64,000 bases of DNA, from assembly GCA_000474255.1 (NCBI GenBank), contig BATO01000008.1, positions 62,001 through 126,000 of the forward strand. Reading direction: 5' to 3'. The notes under the pieces were generated by a model that did no database searches, had not been told where the DNA came from, and saw only the letters and a program-made list of their open reading frames with translations. This document shows, piece after piece, positions 43,614 to 57,666 of the stretch (the stretch's first letter is position 1; each line of letters opens with the position of its first letter). Source of the stretch: Aquipseudomonas alcaligenes MRY13-0052. Lineage in GTDB: Bacteria; Pseudomonadota; Gammaproteobacteria; Pseudomonadales; Pseudomonadaceae. The translations under genes and the position numbers were made by a program.

Positions 43614-43910
43614 TCAATGATCGTGGTTGCAGTCCGGGCCATGCACGTGGCCGTCCTCGTCGTCATCACCGGCGTCGGCCGGCTCCATCTCCAGCTGCAG
43701 GCTGACCAGGTTGGTCGCCAGCGGGCGCAGCAACAGGTTGGCGTACTCGGTATCGCCTTCCTCGACATCCACGCCGATCAGCAGTTGGCCATTGCCGGCG
43801 GTCTGGATCCAGACCTCCTTGCCCTGCCACATCACCGCAAAGCGCGTGCAGGAGGTTTCGAGCTGGGTACCGTCGGTGTCTTCGAGGATGAGTTGCAGGG
43901 CGTCGGACAT
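43614..43910 (-). CDS. Small acidic, His-rich protein of the aru operon
   Basis: The 98-residue protein (MSDALQLILEDTDGTQLETSCTRFAVMWQGKEVWIQ...) ends in an acidic, histidine-rich tail, DDDEDGHVHGPDCNHDH, which could bind metal. A gene of this type sits between aruB and aruE in P. aeruginosa as well, without known function. AruE is a zinc enzyme, so a metal-handling role is possible but unproven. The start at 43910 is the Met before SDALQ; an upstream ATG at 43967 falls in repeat sequence. Confidence 0.75.
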   Translation of the reverse strand: MSDALQLILEDTDGTQLETSCTRFAVMWQGKEVWIQTAGNGQLLIGVDVEEGDTEYANLLLRPLATNLVSLQLEMEPADAGDDDEDGHVHGPDCNHDH

Positions 43911-43919
43911 CTTTGAACT

Positions 43920-44012
43920 CCTAGAGGGAAGCTGGAAGCTAAAAGCTGGAAGCCGGAAGTGGTTCACCGGCAGACGGAGTACCCACTTCCAGCTTCATGC
44001 TTCCAGCTACCG
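43920..44012. repeat. Imperfect inverted repeat of GGAAGCTGGAAGC type
   Basis: GCTGGAAGC and GGAAGTGG on the left pair with CCACTTCC and GCTTCCAGC on the right, forming a long hairpin between aruB and the small gene. It resembles the tracts at 36405 and 47855 and may stabilise or attenuate the operon mRNA. Confidence 0.6.
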
Positions 44013-44014
44013 GC

Positions 44015-47843
<3,829 letters not shown>

Positions 47844-47854
47844 AGTGACTCCGT

Positions 47855-47885
47855 TAGAGCTGCATGCTTCAAGCGGCACGCTGCA
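47855..47885. repeat. GCATGCTTCAAGC-type repeat between aruF and aruG
   Basis: AGCTGCATGCTTCAAGC-like sequence and a nearby CGGCGGC/GCCGCCG hairpin (about 47890-47907) form a short structured spacer in the aru operon. Confidence 0.45.
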
Positions 47886-47920
47886 AGCCGGCGGCAACGG
47901 CCGCCGCTTGGCGTTTCGGT

Positions 47921-48937
47921 TTAAATCGCTACCAGGCGCACGCTGGCGCCTTCACCCACGCCGAGGGCTTCGGCGATCTCCAGGCTGAGTTCCACCGGCT
48001 TGCCGGGCACCCAGTCGAGGTCCGCCACCACGGCGCGGAAGTCCTGCAGCAGGCCGTTGCTCACCAGGTACTGGCGGCCACCCTTCTGCTGCTCGCCGAT
48101 GCGCACGGGCACGACGCGGCTCTGGGCGATGGAACGGATGCCGGAGGTGCGGGCGTGCAGGGTCGGGCCGCCATCGAAGATGTCGATGTAGTTGTCGGTC
48201 TCGAAGCCTTCACGCATCAGGATGTCGAAGGTGATCTGCGCGCGCGGGTGCACCTGGCCCATGGATTCCTGGGCCTCGTCCGGCAGCAGCGGCACGTAGA
48301 TGGGGTAGTTGGGCATCAGCTCGGCGAGGAAGGTGCGGCTCTTCAGGCCCGAAAGGCGCTCGGCCTCGATGTAGTTCAGGTCGAAGAAGTTGCGCCCCAC
48401 GGCGTTCCAGAACGGCGATTCGCCCTCGTCGTCGCTGTAGCCGACGATCTCCACCACCACCGCATCGGCGAAGCGCTCCGGGTGGCTGGCCATGAACATC
48501 AGGCGCGCCCGGGAGTTGAGCTCGGCGCTGGCGGTGCCCACCAGTTCGCGCTGCACGTAGAAGCTGGTCAGCAGGCTGTTGCCGGTGAGGTCGTGGCACA
48601 GCGAGAGGACGTGGATCTTGTTGTGGATCTTCAGCTCGCGCGAGGCGTGCACGAAGGTCTCGTTGCGGAAGCTGTAGAAGGGCTCGGAGAAACCGGCCGA
48701 GGCGACGATGGCCGAGCAGCCGACCAGGCGGCCGGTCGCGGTGTCTTCCAGGACGAAGAAATAGCTTTCCTCACCGTTGAAGCTGACTTCCGCCGCGAAC
48801 GAAGCTTCCGAGGCGGCGATCTTCTCACCAAGGCGCTCGGCGTCGTCCGGCAGCGAAGTGACACCAACGGGGCTGTCCGCAGCCAGGCGCTGAACATCGG
48901 CAAGGTCGGCCATTTGCGCGGGGCGCATCACCAGCAT
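47921..48937 (-). CDS. aruF: Arginine/ornithine N-succinyltransferase, alpha subunit
   Basis: The 338-residue protein (MLVMRPAQMADLADVQRLAADS, SFRNETFVHASRELKIHNKIHVLSLCHDLTGNSLL, FWNAVGRNFFDLNYIEAE) is the alpha partner of AruG. In Pseudomonas the AruFG complex succinylates arginine and also ornithine. A GGCGGCC/GGCCGCC hairpin lies upstream, between it and aruC, so transcription from the aruC promoter passes through a partial barrier. Confidence 0.95.
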   Translation of the reverse strand: MLVMRPAQMADLADVQRLAADSPVGVTSLPDDAERLGEKIAASEASFAAEVSFNGEESYFFVLEDTATGRLVGCSAIVASAGFSEPFYSFRNETFVHASRELKIHNKIHVLSLCHDLTGNSLLTSFYVQRELVGTASAELNSRARLMFMASHPERFADAVVVEIVGYSDDEGESPFWNAVGRNFFDLNYIEAERLSGLKSRTFLAELMPNYPIYVPLLPDEAQESMGQVHPRAQITFDILMREGFETDNYIDIFDGGPTLHARTSGIRSIAQSRVVPVRIGEQQKGGRQYLVSNGLLQDFRAVVADLDWVPGKPVELSLEIAEALGVGEGASVRLVAI

Positions 48938-49085
48938 GGTGTCACTCCTTCAATAAAGGCTCCGGGCAACCCATGCGAGGTCGGCCGGAGAAAACGGCGG
49001 CCAAAAGGCCGCCGATCACGCATGAAAACGTTCATCCCTGGAATCGGAACCGCGGCACAGCCCTGTGCCGCGTATCACCCGGGCC

Positions 49086-50436
<1,351 letters not shown>

Positions 50437-50652
50437 GAAAGCTTCGGGAAGGCGCAGTTTAAACGCGGATCGCCACGGGACGCACGGGGCGCAGCGCATC
50501 GGTCAGCGGATGACCGGCGAGGCTTCGATGACGACGCGAATGGCGATCGGCGACTGCCGGAACCGGGCGGTTCCGGCGTCCTTGCAAGGGCCGCTCGCGC
50601 AGGCCCGTGGAGCGGAGCCCGAGCGGACTCCGCGAAAGGCACCCTCCGCCCG

Positions 50653-51111
50653 CTAAAGCGGCATCCGGTACTCGATCACCCCCGGCCGCTCGGCGATCCA
50701 GTCATACAGCCGCTGGGCAGTGTGGTTGCTCTCCTGGGTATGCCAGTACAGCCGGTCGCACTGCCTTTCCCGGGCCTGCCCCTGCACGTATTCGATCAGC
50801 CTCTTGCCGATCTTCTGGCCACGCACGCTGGGGGAGACGTAGAGGTCCTCCAGGTAGCAGAAGTCGTTCACGGCCCAGGTCGAGCGATGGAAGACGAAGT
50901 TGACGAAGCCGAAGATGTGCTCGCCATCCGTGGCGACGGCGGCCTGGACGGGCTCGTGCTCATCGAAGAACCGCGCCCAGGTCATCCGGGTGACCTCCGG
51001 GCTCAGGTCCACGCCATAGAACTCTTGGTACTTGCCCCAGTACTCGGCCCATTTGTCGAAATCTTCCGGCTTCACCGGGCGAACCGAGATGAGTTGCTGC
51101 ACTGCTGTCAT
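50653..51111 (-). CDS. GNAT family N-acetyltransferase
   Basis: The 152-residue protein has the GNAT fold with DFCYLEDLYVSPSVRGQKIGKRLIEYV (acetyl-CoA loop RGQKIGKRL, about 101-109) and the C-terminal YWHTQESNHTAQRLYDWIAERPGVIEY. It is related to small acetyltransferases of diamines or amino acids, but the substrate is unknown. The start at 51111 (MTAVQQL) follows AGGAG; the upstream ATG at 51132 is less likely. It lies divergent from the MocR-type regulator, its possible controller. Confidence 0.8.
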   Translation of the reverse strand: MTAVQQLISVRPVKPEDFDKWAEYWGKYQEFYGVDLSPEVTRMTWARFFDEHEPVQAAVATDGEHIFGFVNFVFHRSTWAVNDFCYLEDLYVSPSVRGQKIGKRLIEYVQGQARERQCDRLYWHTQESNHTAQRLYDWIAERPGVIEYRMPL

Positions 51112-51275
51112 GGAAATGCTCCTGTTTTCCATCCGGGGGGCCCTCCCTCCCGGAACTGCCGATCAAGCGCGGATCCGCGCTCCTGCGCCGGCTCCGCCAG
51201 GCTTGACCGTGGCCGTTTTATAGCGCCCTATTGGCCTGATTTTCCCCACCAATACACGCATCAAGAGCAGACCAA

Positions 51276-52775
51276 TTGTTCAAGAACTCCCTGCTGGAAT
51301 CGGTCAAGGCCCGGCTGGTTCACCCGGAACTCCTGCCATTGCCGCTGCACGCGCGGATCCAGCGCGCCCTCCGCCAGCTGATACTGGATGGCGCCCTGGC
51401 GACGGGCACGCCACTGCCCGCTTCGCGCCTGCTGGCCAGCTCCCTCGGAGTCTCCCGGGACACCATCGAGTCCGCCTACGGCCAACTGCATGCCGAAGGC
51501 TTCATCGAACGCCGGGTAGGCAGCGGCAGCTTCGTGGCCGAAGCCACCCGCTTGTTGCCCGGCAGGCCCGCCGCGCGGCGCACACGCAAGACAACGGAGG
51601 AAGGGTCCGGGCTGAGCAGGCGCGGCCAGGCCATGCTGCGCCAAGGCGGCGTGCGCGAGCACCTCGCACCCCGCCCCTTCGCCCATGGCGTGCCCGAGAC
51701 GCGCACCTTTCCGTTGCAAACCTGGGAGCGTCTGCAACGCCAGGCGCTGAAGGAGTTCGGTTCGAAAGCCTTGCTGCATGGCGACCCCCAGGGCCTGGAG
51801 CCGCTGCGTCGCGCCATCGCCGACTACGTCAACCTGGAACGTGGCGCCCGCACCACGGCAGACCAGGTGCTGGTGCTCACCAGTTCCCAGCAGGCGCTCG
51901 GGCTGTGCGCCACCGTGTTGCTGGACGCGGGCGAGCGGATATTCATCGAAGACCCGTCCTACTACGGTGCCCGCAAGGCCTTCGAAGCCGCAGGGCTCGC
52001 CTGCCAGGCCATCCCCGTCGACGCAGAGGGCCTGCAGGTGGACCGACTCCTGGCTCACCCCCATCCCGCCAAGGCGGTGTACCTGACGCCGTCGCACCAG
52101 TTCCCGACGGGCGCGACGCTTTCTCTGGAGCGGCGCCTGGCCCTGATCGAATGGGCCAAGCGGGAACAGGCCTGGATCATCGAGGACGACTACGACAGCG
52201 AATTCCACTACGCCGGCCGGCCGACCGCCTGCGTCCAGGGCCTGGATGCGCACGAGCGGACGCTCTATATAGGCACTTTCACCAAATCGCTGTTTCCGGG
52301 ATTGCGCATCGGCTACCTGGTGCTGCCGCCGGCGCTGGTGGAGCCCATGACCGTCGCCCGCACCCTGCTGGACGGCCACACCGCGTCCATCTCCCAGCTG
52401 ACCCTGGCGCGCTTCATCAGCGGCGGGCACTTCGGCGCCTACGTCCGCAGCATGCGCACCCTCTATGCCGAGCGCCTGGCCCTCCTCGCGGAGCTGCTGG
52501 AAAAGAGACTGGGCACGCTGATCGAACCCCATGTTCCGGCCGGAGGATTACAGATGCCCTGCCTGCTCACCGGGGACCTGCCCGAAGCCACCGCCGTCAC
52601 CGCCGCGCGCAACACGGGCATCGAGCTGCTGGGGCTGAGCGGGCTGTATGTCGAGCGCCCGGCGCAGCCGGGCTTCCTCATGGGCTTCGCCGCCTACACC
52701 CCGGAAGAGCTCACGCGTGCGGTCGCCACGCTGGAACGCTGCCTGGACGCGGCCAGCAGGAAACGGGTTCCGTAG
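51276..52775 (+). CDS. MocR-type PLP-binding transcriptional regulator
   Basis: The 499-residue protein joins a GntR winged helix (about 20-85, LHARIQRALRQLILDGALATGTPLPASRLLASSLGVSR) to a fold-type I aminotransferase domain. That domain carries EDDYDSEFHYAGRP and the PLP lysine in IGTFTKSLFPGLRIGY. MocR regulators sense amines or amino acids through PLP. The start is the TTG at 51276, since no ATG or GTG lies near the GntR domain. It is divergent from the GNAT gene, which is the likeliest target. Confidence 0.85.
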   Translation: MFKNSLLESVKARLVHPELLPLPLHARIQRALRQLILDGALATGTPLPASRLLASSLGVSRDTIESAYGQLHAEGFIERRVGSGSFVAEATRLLPGRPAARRTRKTTEEGSGLSRRGQAMLRQGGVREHLAPRPFAHGVPETRTFPLQTWERLQRQALKEFGSKALLHGDPQGLEPLRRAIADYVNLERGARTTADQVLVLTSSQQALGLCATVLLDAGERIFIEDPSYYGARKAFEAAGLACQAIPVDAEGLQVDRLLAHPHPAKAVYLTPSHQFPTGATLSLERRLALIEWAKREQAWIIEDDYDSEFHYAGRPTACVQGLDAHERTLYIGTFTKSLFPGLRIGYLVLPPALVEPMTVARTLLDGHTASISQLTLARFISGGHFGAYVRSMRTLYAERLALLAELLEKRLGTLIEPHVPAGGLQMPCLLTGDLPEATAVTAARNTGIELLGLSGLYVERPAQPGFLMGFAAYTPEELTRAVATLERCLDAASRKRVP

Positions 52776-52819
52776 GTTGGCGCCAAGCGCAGCGCGGCCC
52801 AGCGGGCGGTGCATGGACG

Positions 52820-53066
52820 TAAATCCACGCTCATAGAACGCAGACTTGCTTTGGTCCCCATAAGGGGTGCGCAGGCAGACTTCGGAGCTTGGACGTAGGG
52901 TGTGCCGCGCGCACCTGGGGAGCCTGCCGGAAACACCGTGCGGCGGTGCACACACGGCACACCCTACGGCACGCGTTCATCCTGCTGAGCGCTCAATTCA
53001 AACCTTCACAGGCAGCGCCGATGACTCATGACCACGCCCTGAGGACGTAATTTCTCAGGTTCAAGT
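52820..53066 (+). mobile_element. Decayed palindrome-ended repeat element (copy A)
   Basis: This segment of about 247 bases matches 58983-59236 along its length. It has an end hairpin remnant (CCACGCTCATAGAACGCAG), an internal inverted repeat GTAGGGTGTGCCG...CGGCACACCCTAC and a right end CCACGCCCTGAGGACGTAA. It has no open frame. The structure recalls non-autonomous IS200/IS605-type elements; both end hairpins have decayed. It fills most of the gap between the MocR gene and argR. Confidence 0.55.
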
Positions 53067-53123
53067 GAAGGAAAGGGACAGGCCAGACACCGGGCAGGCA
53101 CGACGCCCACCCGGTGCGGGCGA

Positions 53124-54104
53124 TCAACCGCGCTCGGCGAGGGCCGGCTGGTTGTCGAAGGGGCCGCTGCTGCGGCGCTGGTTGCGGTCTTCGCGGGGGG
53201 TGACGCCGAAGAAATTGCGGTAGGCGCTGGAGAAGTGCGGGCCGGAGGAGAAACCGCAGGACAGGCCGATCTGGATGATCGACTTGCTTGTCTGCATCAG
53301 CATCTGCCGGGCCTTGTTCAGGCGCAGCTCCAGGTAGTACTGGCTGGGCACCCGGTTGAGGTACTGCTTGAAGATGCGCTCCAGTTGGCGACGTGACACG
53401 CACACGTGCTGGGCGATCTCGTCGGTGGTCAGCGGCTCCTCGATATTGGCCTCCATCAGCAGCACCGCCTGGGTGAGCTTCGGGTGGCTGGAGCCGAGGC
53501 GGTTCTGCAGCGGAATGCGTTGACGCTCGCCGCCTTCGCGGATGCGCTCCACCACCAGCTCCTCAGACACCGCGCCCGCCAGCTCGGCGCCGTGGTCACG
53601 GGCCAGCACCGCCAGCAGCAGGTCGAGAACCGAAAGGCCGCCACAGGCACTGAGGCGATCACGGTCCCAGTCGAACAGGTGGCTGGTGGCGATGACCTTG
53701 GGGAAGCGCTCGGTGAAATCGTCCTGCCAGCGCCAGTGCACCGCAGCGCGGTAACCGTCGAGCAGGCCGAGCTGGGCCAGCGGATAGACACCCGCGGAGA
53801 GGCCGCCGATCACGCAGCCGGAACGCACCAGCTGCTTGATCGCCGCCGACAGCGCAGCCGACATCGGCGCCGGCGGCTCATCGGCCAGCAGGAACAGCCG
53901 CGTGAGGCCTTCGAGCTTGCCGGTCCAGGCTTCGCCGGGCAGGCGCCAGGCGCCCTCGGCAGGTGTTTCGGCCTGGAGGAAGTGCAGCTCGTAAACCACG
54001 TCGGAGTGCAGGCGTTGAGCGACGCGAAGTGCTTCCTCGGCCAGCGCCAGGGTCATGGCCTTGGTGCCGGGCCAGAGGAGAAAACCGATTCGATGGGCAG
54101 TCAT
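53124..54104 (-). CDS. argR: ArgR, AraC-family arginine-responsive regulator
   Basis: The 326-residue protein has an N-terminal GATase1/DJ-1-like sensing domain (IGFLLWPGTKAMTLALAEEALRVAQ, SAGVYPLAQLGLLDG). Its C-terminal AraC DNA-binding domain (about 230-305) carries EPLTTDEIAQHVCVSRRQLERIFKQYL and SIIQIGLSCGFSSGPHFSSAYRNFFG. It matches P. aeruginosa ArgR, which activates aru and aot and represses biosynthetic genes on arginine. It is the last gene of its own operon, 31 bases after aotP. An upstream start at 54131 would add nine residues. Confidence 0.95.
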   Translation of the reverse strand: MTAHRIGFLLWPGTKAMTLALAEEALRVAQRLHSDVVYELHFLQAETPAEGAWRLPGEAWTGKLEGLTRLFLLADEPPAPMSAALSAAIKQLVRSGCVIGGLSAGVYPLAQLGLLDGYRAAVHWRWQDDFTERFPKVIATSHLFDWDRDRLSACGGLSVLDLLLAVLARDHGAELAGAVSEELVVERIREGGERQRIPLQNRLGSSHPKLTQAVLLMEANIEEPLTTDEIAQHVCVSRRQLERIFKQYLNRVPSQYYLELRLNKARQMLMQTSKSIIQIGLSCGFSSGPHFSSAYRNFFGVTPREDRNQRRSSGPFDNQPALAERG

Positions 54105-54134
54105 GGCAGGCAGCTTAGCCGCAGTTGGCATTAA

Positions 54135-54899
54135 TTACTTCAGGCTCCCCGAGAGGAACTGCTTGAGGCGCTCGGATTGCGGATTGGCCAGCACTTCGCG
54201 TGGGCAGCCGGTCTCTTCGACCACGCCCTTGTGCAGGAAGATCAACTGGTTGGAAACCTCGCGGGCGAAGCCCATCTCGTGGGTCACCACCACCATGGTG
54301 CGGCCTTCGGTGGCCAGGTCCTTCATCACCTTGAGCACCTCGCCCACCAGCTCGGGGTCGAGGGCGGAGGTGGGTTCGTCGAACAGCATCACCTCGGGCT
54401 CGACCGCCAGGGCACGGGCGATGGCCACGCGCTGCTGCTCGCCGCCGGACATGTGCGCCGGGTAGGCGTCCTTGCGGTGCGCCACGCCCACCTTGGCCAG
54501 GTAGTGCTCGGCCTTCTCGATGGCTTCCTTCTTCGGTACGCCGAGCACGTGCACGGGCGCTTCGATGACGTTCTCCAGGGCGCTCATGTGCGACCACAGG
54601 TTGAAGTGCTGGAACACCATCGCCAGGCGCGAGCGCATGCGCTGCAGCTGCTTGGGCTCGGCCGCCTTGAGGCCGCCGTCGCGGTTGGCCACCAGCTTCA
54701 GCTCTTCGCCGTTGAGCAGGATCTTGCCGCCATGGGGCTGCTCGAGCATGTTGATGCAGCGCAGGAAGGTGCTCTTGCCCGAGCCGCTCGAGCCGATGAT
54801 GCTGATCACGTCACCCGCCTTGGCCGCCAGGGATACGCCCTTGAGGACTTCATGGCTGCCGTAACGCTTGTGCAGGTCTTGGACTTCCAGTTTGTACAT
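54135..54899 (-). CDS. aotP: Arginine/ornithine ABC transporter ATPase AotP
   Basis: The 254-residue ATPase has Walker [10 protein letters not shown] (about 37-45), Q-loop VFQHFNLW, signature MSGGEQQR, Walker [13 protein letters not shown] and switch HEM. It is the HisP/GlnQ type that pairs with two permeases and energises uptake of arginine and ornithine across the inner membrane. It lies between aotO and argR. Confidence 0.96.
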   Translation of the reverse strand: MYKLEVQDLHKRYGSHEVLKGVSLAAKAGDVISIIGSSGSGKSTFLRCINMLEQPHGGKILLNGEELKLVANRDGGLKAAEPKQLQRMRSRLAMVFQHFNLWSHMSALENVIEAPVHVLGVPKKEAIEKAEHYLAKVGVAHRKDAYPAHMSGGEQQRVAIARALAVEPEVMLFDEPTSALDPELVGEVLKVMKDLATEGRTMVVVTHEMGFAREVSNQLIFLHKGVVEETGCPREVLANPQSERLKQFLSGSLK

Positions 54900-54923
54900 G
54901 GTCTCGGTCTCGATGCGAATGGA

Positions 54924-56036
54924 TCAGTCGCTCAACAAGCGTCCCTGACGAATGGGTACATGGCCGGCCACCTTGGCCAGCCACAGTCCGGGCTGCGCAA
55001 AACGCAGGCGTTCGCGCACATACAGCACACCACCGGTGGAGGCACGCACCACGCTGTGGCGGTCATCCAGGGGGTCGATGACTTCGAACAGCGGATCACC
55101 CGCCTCGACCATCGCGCCCACCGGCTGCAGGAAACTCACCACCCCGGCATGGGGGGCATAGGCATATTCGGCGCCCTCGAAGGGCGTCACCTCGCAACGG
55201 GGCGCGGGCGCCGGCGGCCATTCGCCGCTGATCAGCCCCTGCCCGGCGAGGAAGGCGAGGATGGCTTCGCAGCTGGCTTCGGCGCGCTCGCGCTCGGTGT
55301 CGGCCATGCCGCCCAGCTCCACGGTCGCCGCCACACAGGCCAGCGGGATGGCGCATTCGGGGAAGCGCCGCTGCAGGCGCAGCCAGGCCATGGAGCAGGC
55401 CTCGTCGAAGGAGCTGGCGCCGGAATCCTCGGCCACCAGCATGGCGCCGGCCCCCAGGCGCGCGCCCAGCGGGCCGAAGGCGTCCGCCTGCTGGGGAATC
55501 ATGTAGAGGTGCATCACCGCGTCGAAGTCGCAATGCAGGTCGAGCACCAGGTCGGCGTCGCAGGCGTGGCGCAGCAGCAGGCGCTGCAGGCCCTGGAGCT
55601 CGGAGGCGGCCGGCGCCAGGCCATCGAGGGCCTGGTGCATGGCACTGCGGATCAATTGCACGTTGGCCGCCACGTCGCTGCCCAGGCGCCCATCGAGGGC
55701 GGGCGCCACCAGCTCGGCGAGGTCGGCGAAATCACGGTTGAAGTTCTTGCCGCTGGCGAACTCGAAACGGCCCTGGTGGCTGGCCTGGAGCACCTGCCCC
55801 AGGCCGATGGGGTTGGCCACTGGCACCAGTTCGACCACGCCGGCCAGGCGCCCTTCGGCTTCCAGCTCGGCGAGGCGCTTCTTCAGCGCCACCGCCACCC
55901 GCATGCCCGGCAACTCATCGGCATGCAGCGAGGCCTGGATATAGGCCTTGCGCGCGCCGCTGCCGAAACGGAAAACCGTCAGCTCGCGGCGGGTACCGGG
56001 GGCGCCCCAGGGCAACAGGTGGTCGATGCGCTGCAT
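54924..56036 (-). CDS. aotO: AotO, succinylglutamate desuccinylase/aspartoacylase family protein
   Basis: The 370-residue protein has zinc-carboxypeptidase-like motifs: SLHADELPGM with His and Glu, and LVLDLHCDFDAVMHLYM with the third ligand. AotO is encoded within the arginine transport operon of P. aeruginosa but is reported not to be needed for transport; its substrate is unknown. The start at 56036 lies four bases after aotM ends. It is a paralogue in fold of AruE elsewhere in this window. Confidence 0.9.
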   Translation of the reverse strand: MQRIDHLLPWGAPGTRRELTVFRFGSGARKAYIQASLHADELPGMRVAVALKKRLAELEAEGRLAGVVELVPVANPIGLGQVLQASHQGRFEFASGKNFNRDFADLAELVAPALDGRLGSDVAANVQLIRSAMHQALDGLAPAASELQGLQRLLLRHACDADLVLDLHCDFDAVMHLYMIPQQADAFGPLGARLGAGAMLVAEDSGASSFDEACSMAWLRLQRRFPECAIPLACVAATVELGGMADTERERAEASCEAILAFLAGQGLISGEWPPAPAPRCEVTPFEGAEYAYAPHAGVVSFLQPVGAMVEAGDPLFEVIDPLDDRHSVVRASTGGVLYVRERLRFAQPGLWLAKVAGHVPIRQGRLLSD

Positions 56037-56040
56037 GGGG

Positions 56041-56739
56041 TCAGGCCTTGCGCGGGGCCATGTAGGCCAGCCAGCGGCGCTCGGCCAGCTTGAACAGGCG
56101 CACCAGGATGAAGGTCAGGCACAGGTAGAACAGGCCGGCGGTGATGAAGGCCTCGAACGGCAGGTAGTACTGCGAGTTCACGGTGCGCGCGGCGCCGGTG
56201 ATGTCGATCAGGGTGACGATGGAGGCGAGGCTGGTGGTGTGCAGCATCATGATCACCTCGTTGCTGTACTGCGGCAGCGCGCGGCGCAGCGCCGACGGCA
56301 GCAGGATGCGGCGGTACAGCTTGGCCCGCGACATGCCGATGGCCTTGGCGGCCTCGATCTCGCCATGGGGCGTGGCCTTGATGCTGCCCGCGAGGATCTC
56401 GGCGGTGTAGGCGCTGGTGTTCACGGCGAACGCCAGGCAGGCACAGAAGGTGGCATTGGACAGGTAGGGCCAGAGCACGCTCTCGCGCACCCAGGCGAAC
56501 TGGGCCAGGCCGTAGTAGATGAGGAACAGCTGCACCAGCATCGGGGTGCCGCGGATGACATAGGTGTAGAGCCAGGCCGGGAAGTTCACCGCCGGCTGCT
56601 TGGAGACCCGCATCAGCGCCAGCGGCACGGCCGCCAGCAGGCCCAGGGCGAGGGAGATCGCCAGGAGCTTGAGGGTAACCAGCACGCCACCGAAGTAGAG
56701 CGGCAGGTTTTCCAGAATGACGTTGTAGTCGAAGATCAC
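56041..56739 (-). CDS. aotM: Arginine/ornithine ABC transporter permease AotM
   Basis: The 232-residue permease has five predicted membrane helices and the EAA loop EIEAAKAIGMSRAKLYRRILLPSALRRALP (about 130-160) that docks on the ATPase. YVIRGTPMLVQLFLIYYG is typical of the HisM-type polar amino acid permeases. It pairs with AotQ. It is 16 bases downstream of aotQ. Confidence 0.95.
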   Translation of the reverse strand: MIFDYNVILENLPLYFGGVLVTLKLLAISLALGLLAAVPLALMRVSKQPAVNFPAWLYTYVIRGTPMLVQLFLIYYGLAQFAWVRESVLWPYLSNATFCACLAFAVNTSAYTAEILAGSIKATPHGEIEAAKAIGMSRAKLYRRILLPSALRRALPQYSNEVIMMLHTTSLASIVTLIDITGAARTVNSQYYLPFEAFITAGLFYLCLTFILVRLFKLAERRWLAYMAPRKA

Positions 56740-56755
56740 GCGTGCGCCCTCTTGA

Positions 56756-57445
56756 TCACAGCTCGGCGGCTTTGATGCCGGCGGAATAGCGTTTTTCCAG
56801 GAAGCGCAGGGCCAGCAGGGAAACGCTGGTCAGCACCAGGTAGAGCGCAGCCACGGCCAGGTAGAAGGTGAAGGGCTCGCGGGTCGCGTCCGCAGCGCTC
56901 TTGGCCTTGAACATCATGTCTTGCAGGCCGACCACCGAAACCAGCGCGGTGGCCTTGGTCAGCACCAGCCAGTTGTTGGTGAAGCCGGGAATGGCCAGGC
57001 GGATCATCTGCGGCACCAGCACGCGGAAGAACACCTGGCGGCCGCTCATGCCGTAGGCGAAGCCGGCCTCGCCCTGCCCTTTCGGGATCGCCATGAAGGC
57101 GCCGCGGAAGGTCTCGGACAGGTAGGCACCGAAGATGAAGCCGAGGGTGAAGACCCCGGACCAGAACGGATCGAGATCGATGTAATCCTCATAGCCGACC
57201 AGGGGCGCGACCATGTTCACCACCTGCTGGCCGCCGTAGAAGATCAGCAGGATCAGCACCAGGTCGGGAATACCGCGGATCACCGTGGCATAGGTCTCGC
57301 CCAGCAGCGCCAGCCAGCGCACCGGCGACAGGCGGAACGCCGCGCCGACCAGGCCCAGGACGATGGCCATCGACATGGACGACAGGGCCAGCAGAAGGGT
57401 GAGCCAGGCACCATCGAGAATGGTCGAGCCGTAGCCGTTGAGCAT
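56756..57445 (-). CDS. aotQ: Arginine/ornithine ABC transporter permease AotQ
   Basis: The 229-residue permease starts MLNGYGSTILDGAWLTLLL at 57445 after GAGGAC. It has five or so membrane helices, the segment YATVIRGIPDLVLILLIFYGGQ and the EAA loop GEAGFAYGMSGRQVFFRVLVPQMIRLAIPG. It forms the heterodimeric channel with AotM. It is the second gene of the operon, separated from aotJ by a strongly structured spacer. Confidence 0.95.
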   Translation of the reverse strand: MLNGYGSTILDGAWLTLLLALSSMSMAIVLGLVGAAFRLSPVRWLALLGETYATVIRGIPDLVLILLIFYGGQQVVNMVAPLVGYEDYIDLDPFWSGVFTLGFIFGAYLSETFRGAFMAIPKGQGEAGFAYGMSGRQVFFRVLVPQMIRLAIPGFTNNWLVLTKATALVSVVGLQDMMFKAKSAADATREPFTFYLAVAALYLVLTSVSLLALRFLEKRYSAGIKAAEL

Positions 57446-57501
57446 GTTCAGGTCCTCATGCAGCGCCCCGGCTGGAACCGGACAGCACCGCTGCAACGAA
57501 A

Positions 57502-57599
57502 AAGTGGCACAACCTGCAGGTTAGCCGCGAACCGTGGAGCCTGGTGTCGCGCCGCTGTGGTCGCCTGCTGGCGACCTCAACATCCTGGTTGTGCCACTT
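57502..57599 (-). repeat. Long inverted repeat between aotJ and aotQ
   Basis: AAGTGGCACAACC (57502-57514) and GGTTGTGCCACTT (57587-57599) are perfect 13-base inverted copies. Between them lies a second hairpin, GGTCGCC/GGCGACC (about 57559-57576). The structure follows the binding-protein gene and probably protects its mRNA, giving more AotJ than permease. Confidence 0.75.
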
Positions 57600-57666
57600 C
57601 CGGGGAAAGGCAGCCTTTTCGATATGTCACTGAAACCTGGGCGAGGCGCCGGTCTTCAGCGTTCTA

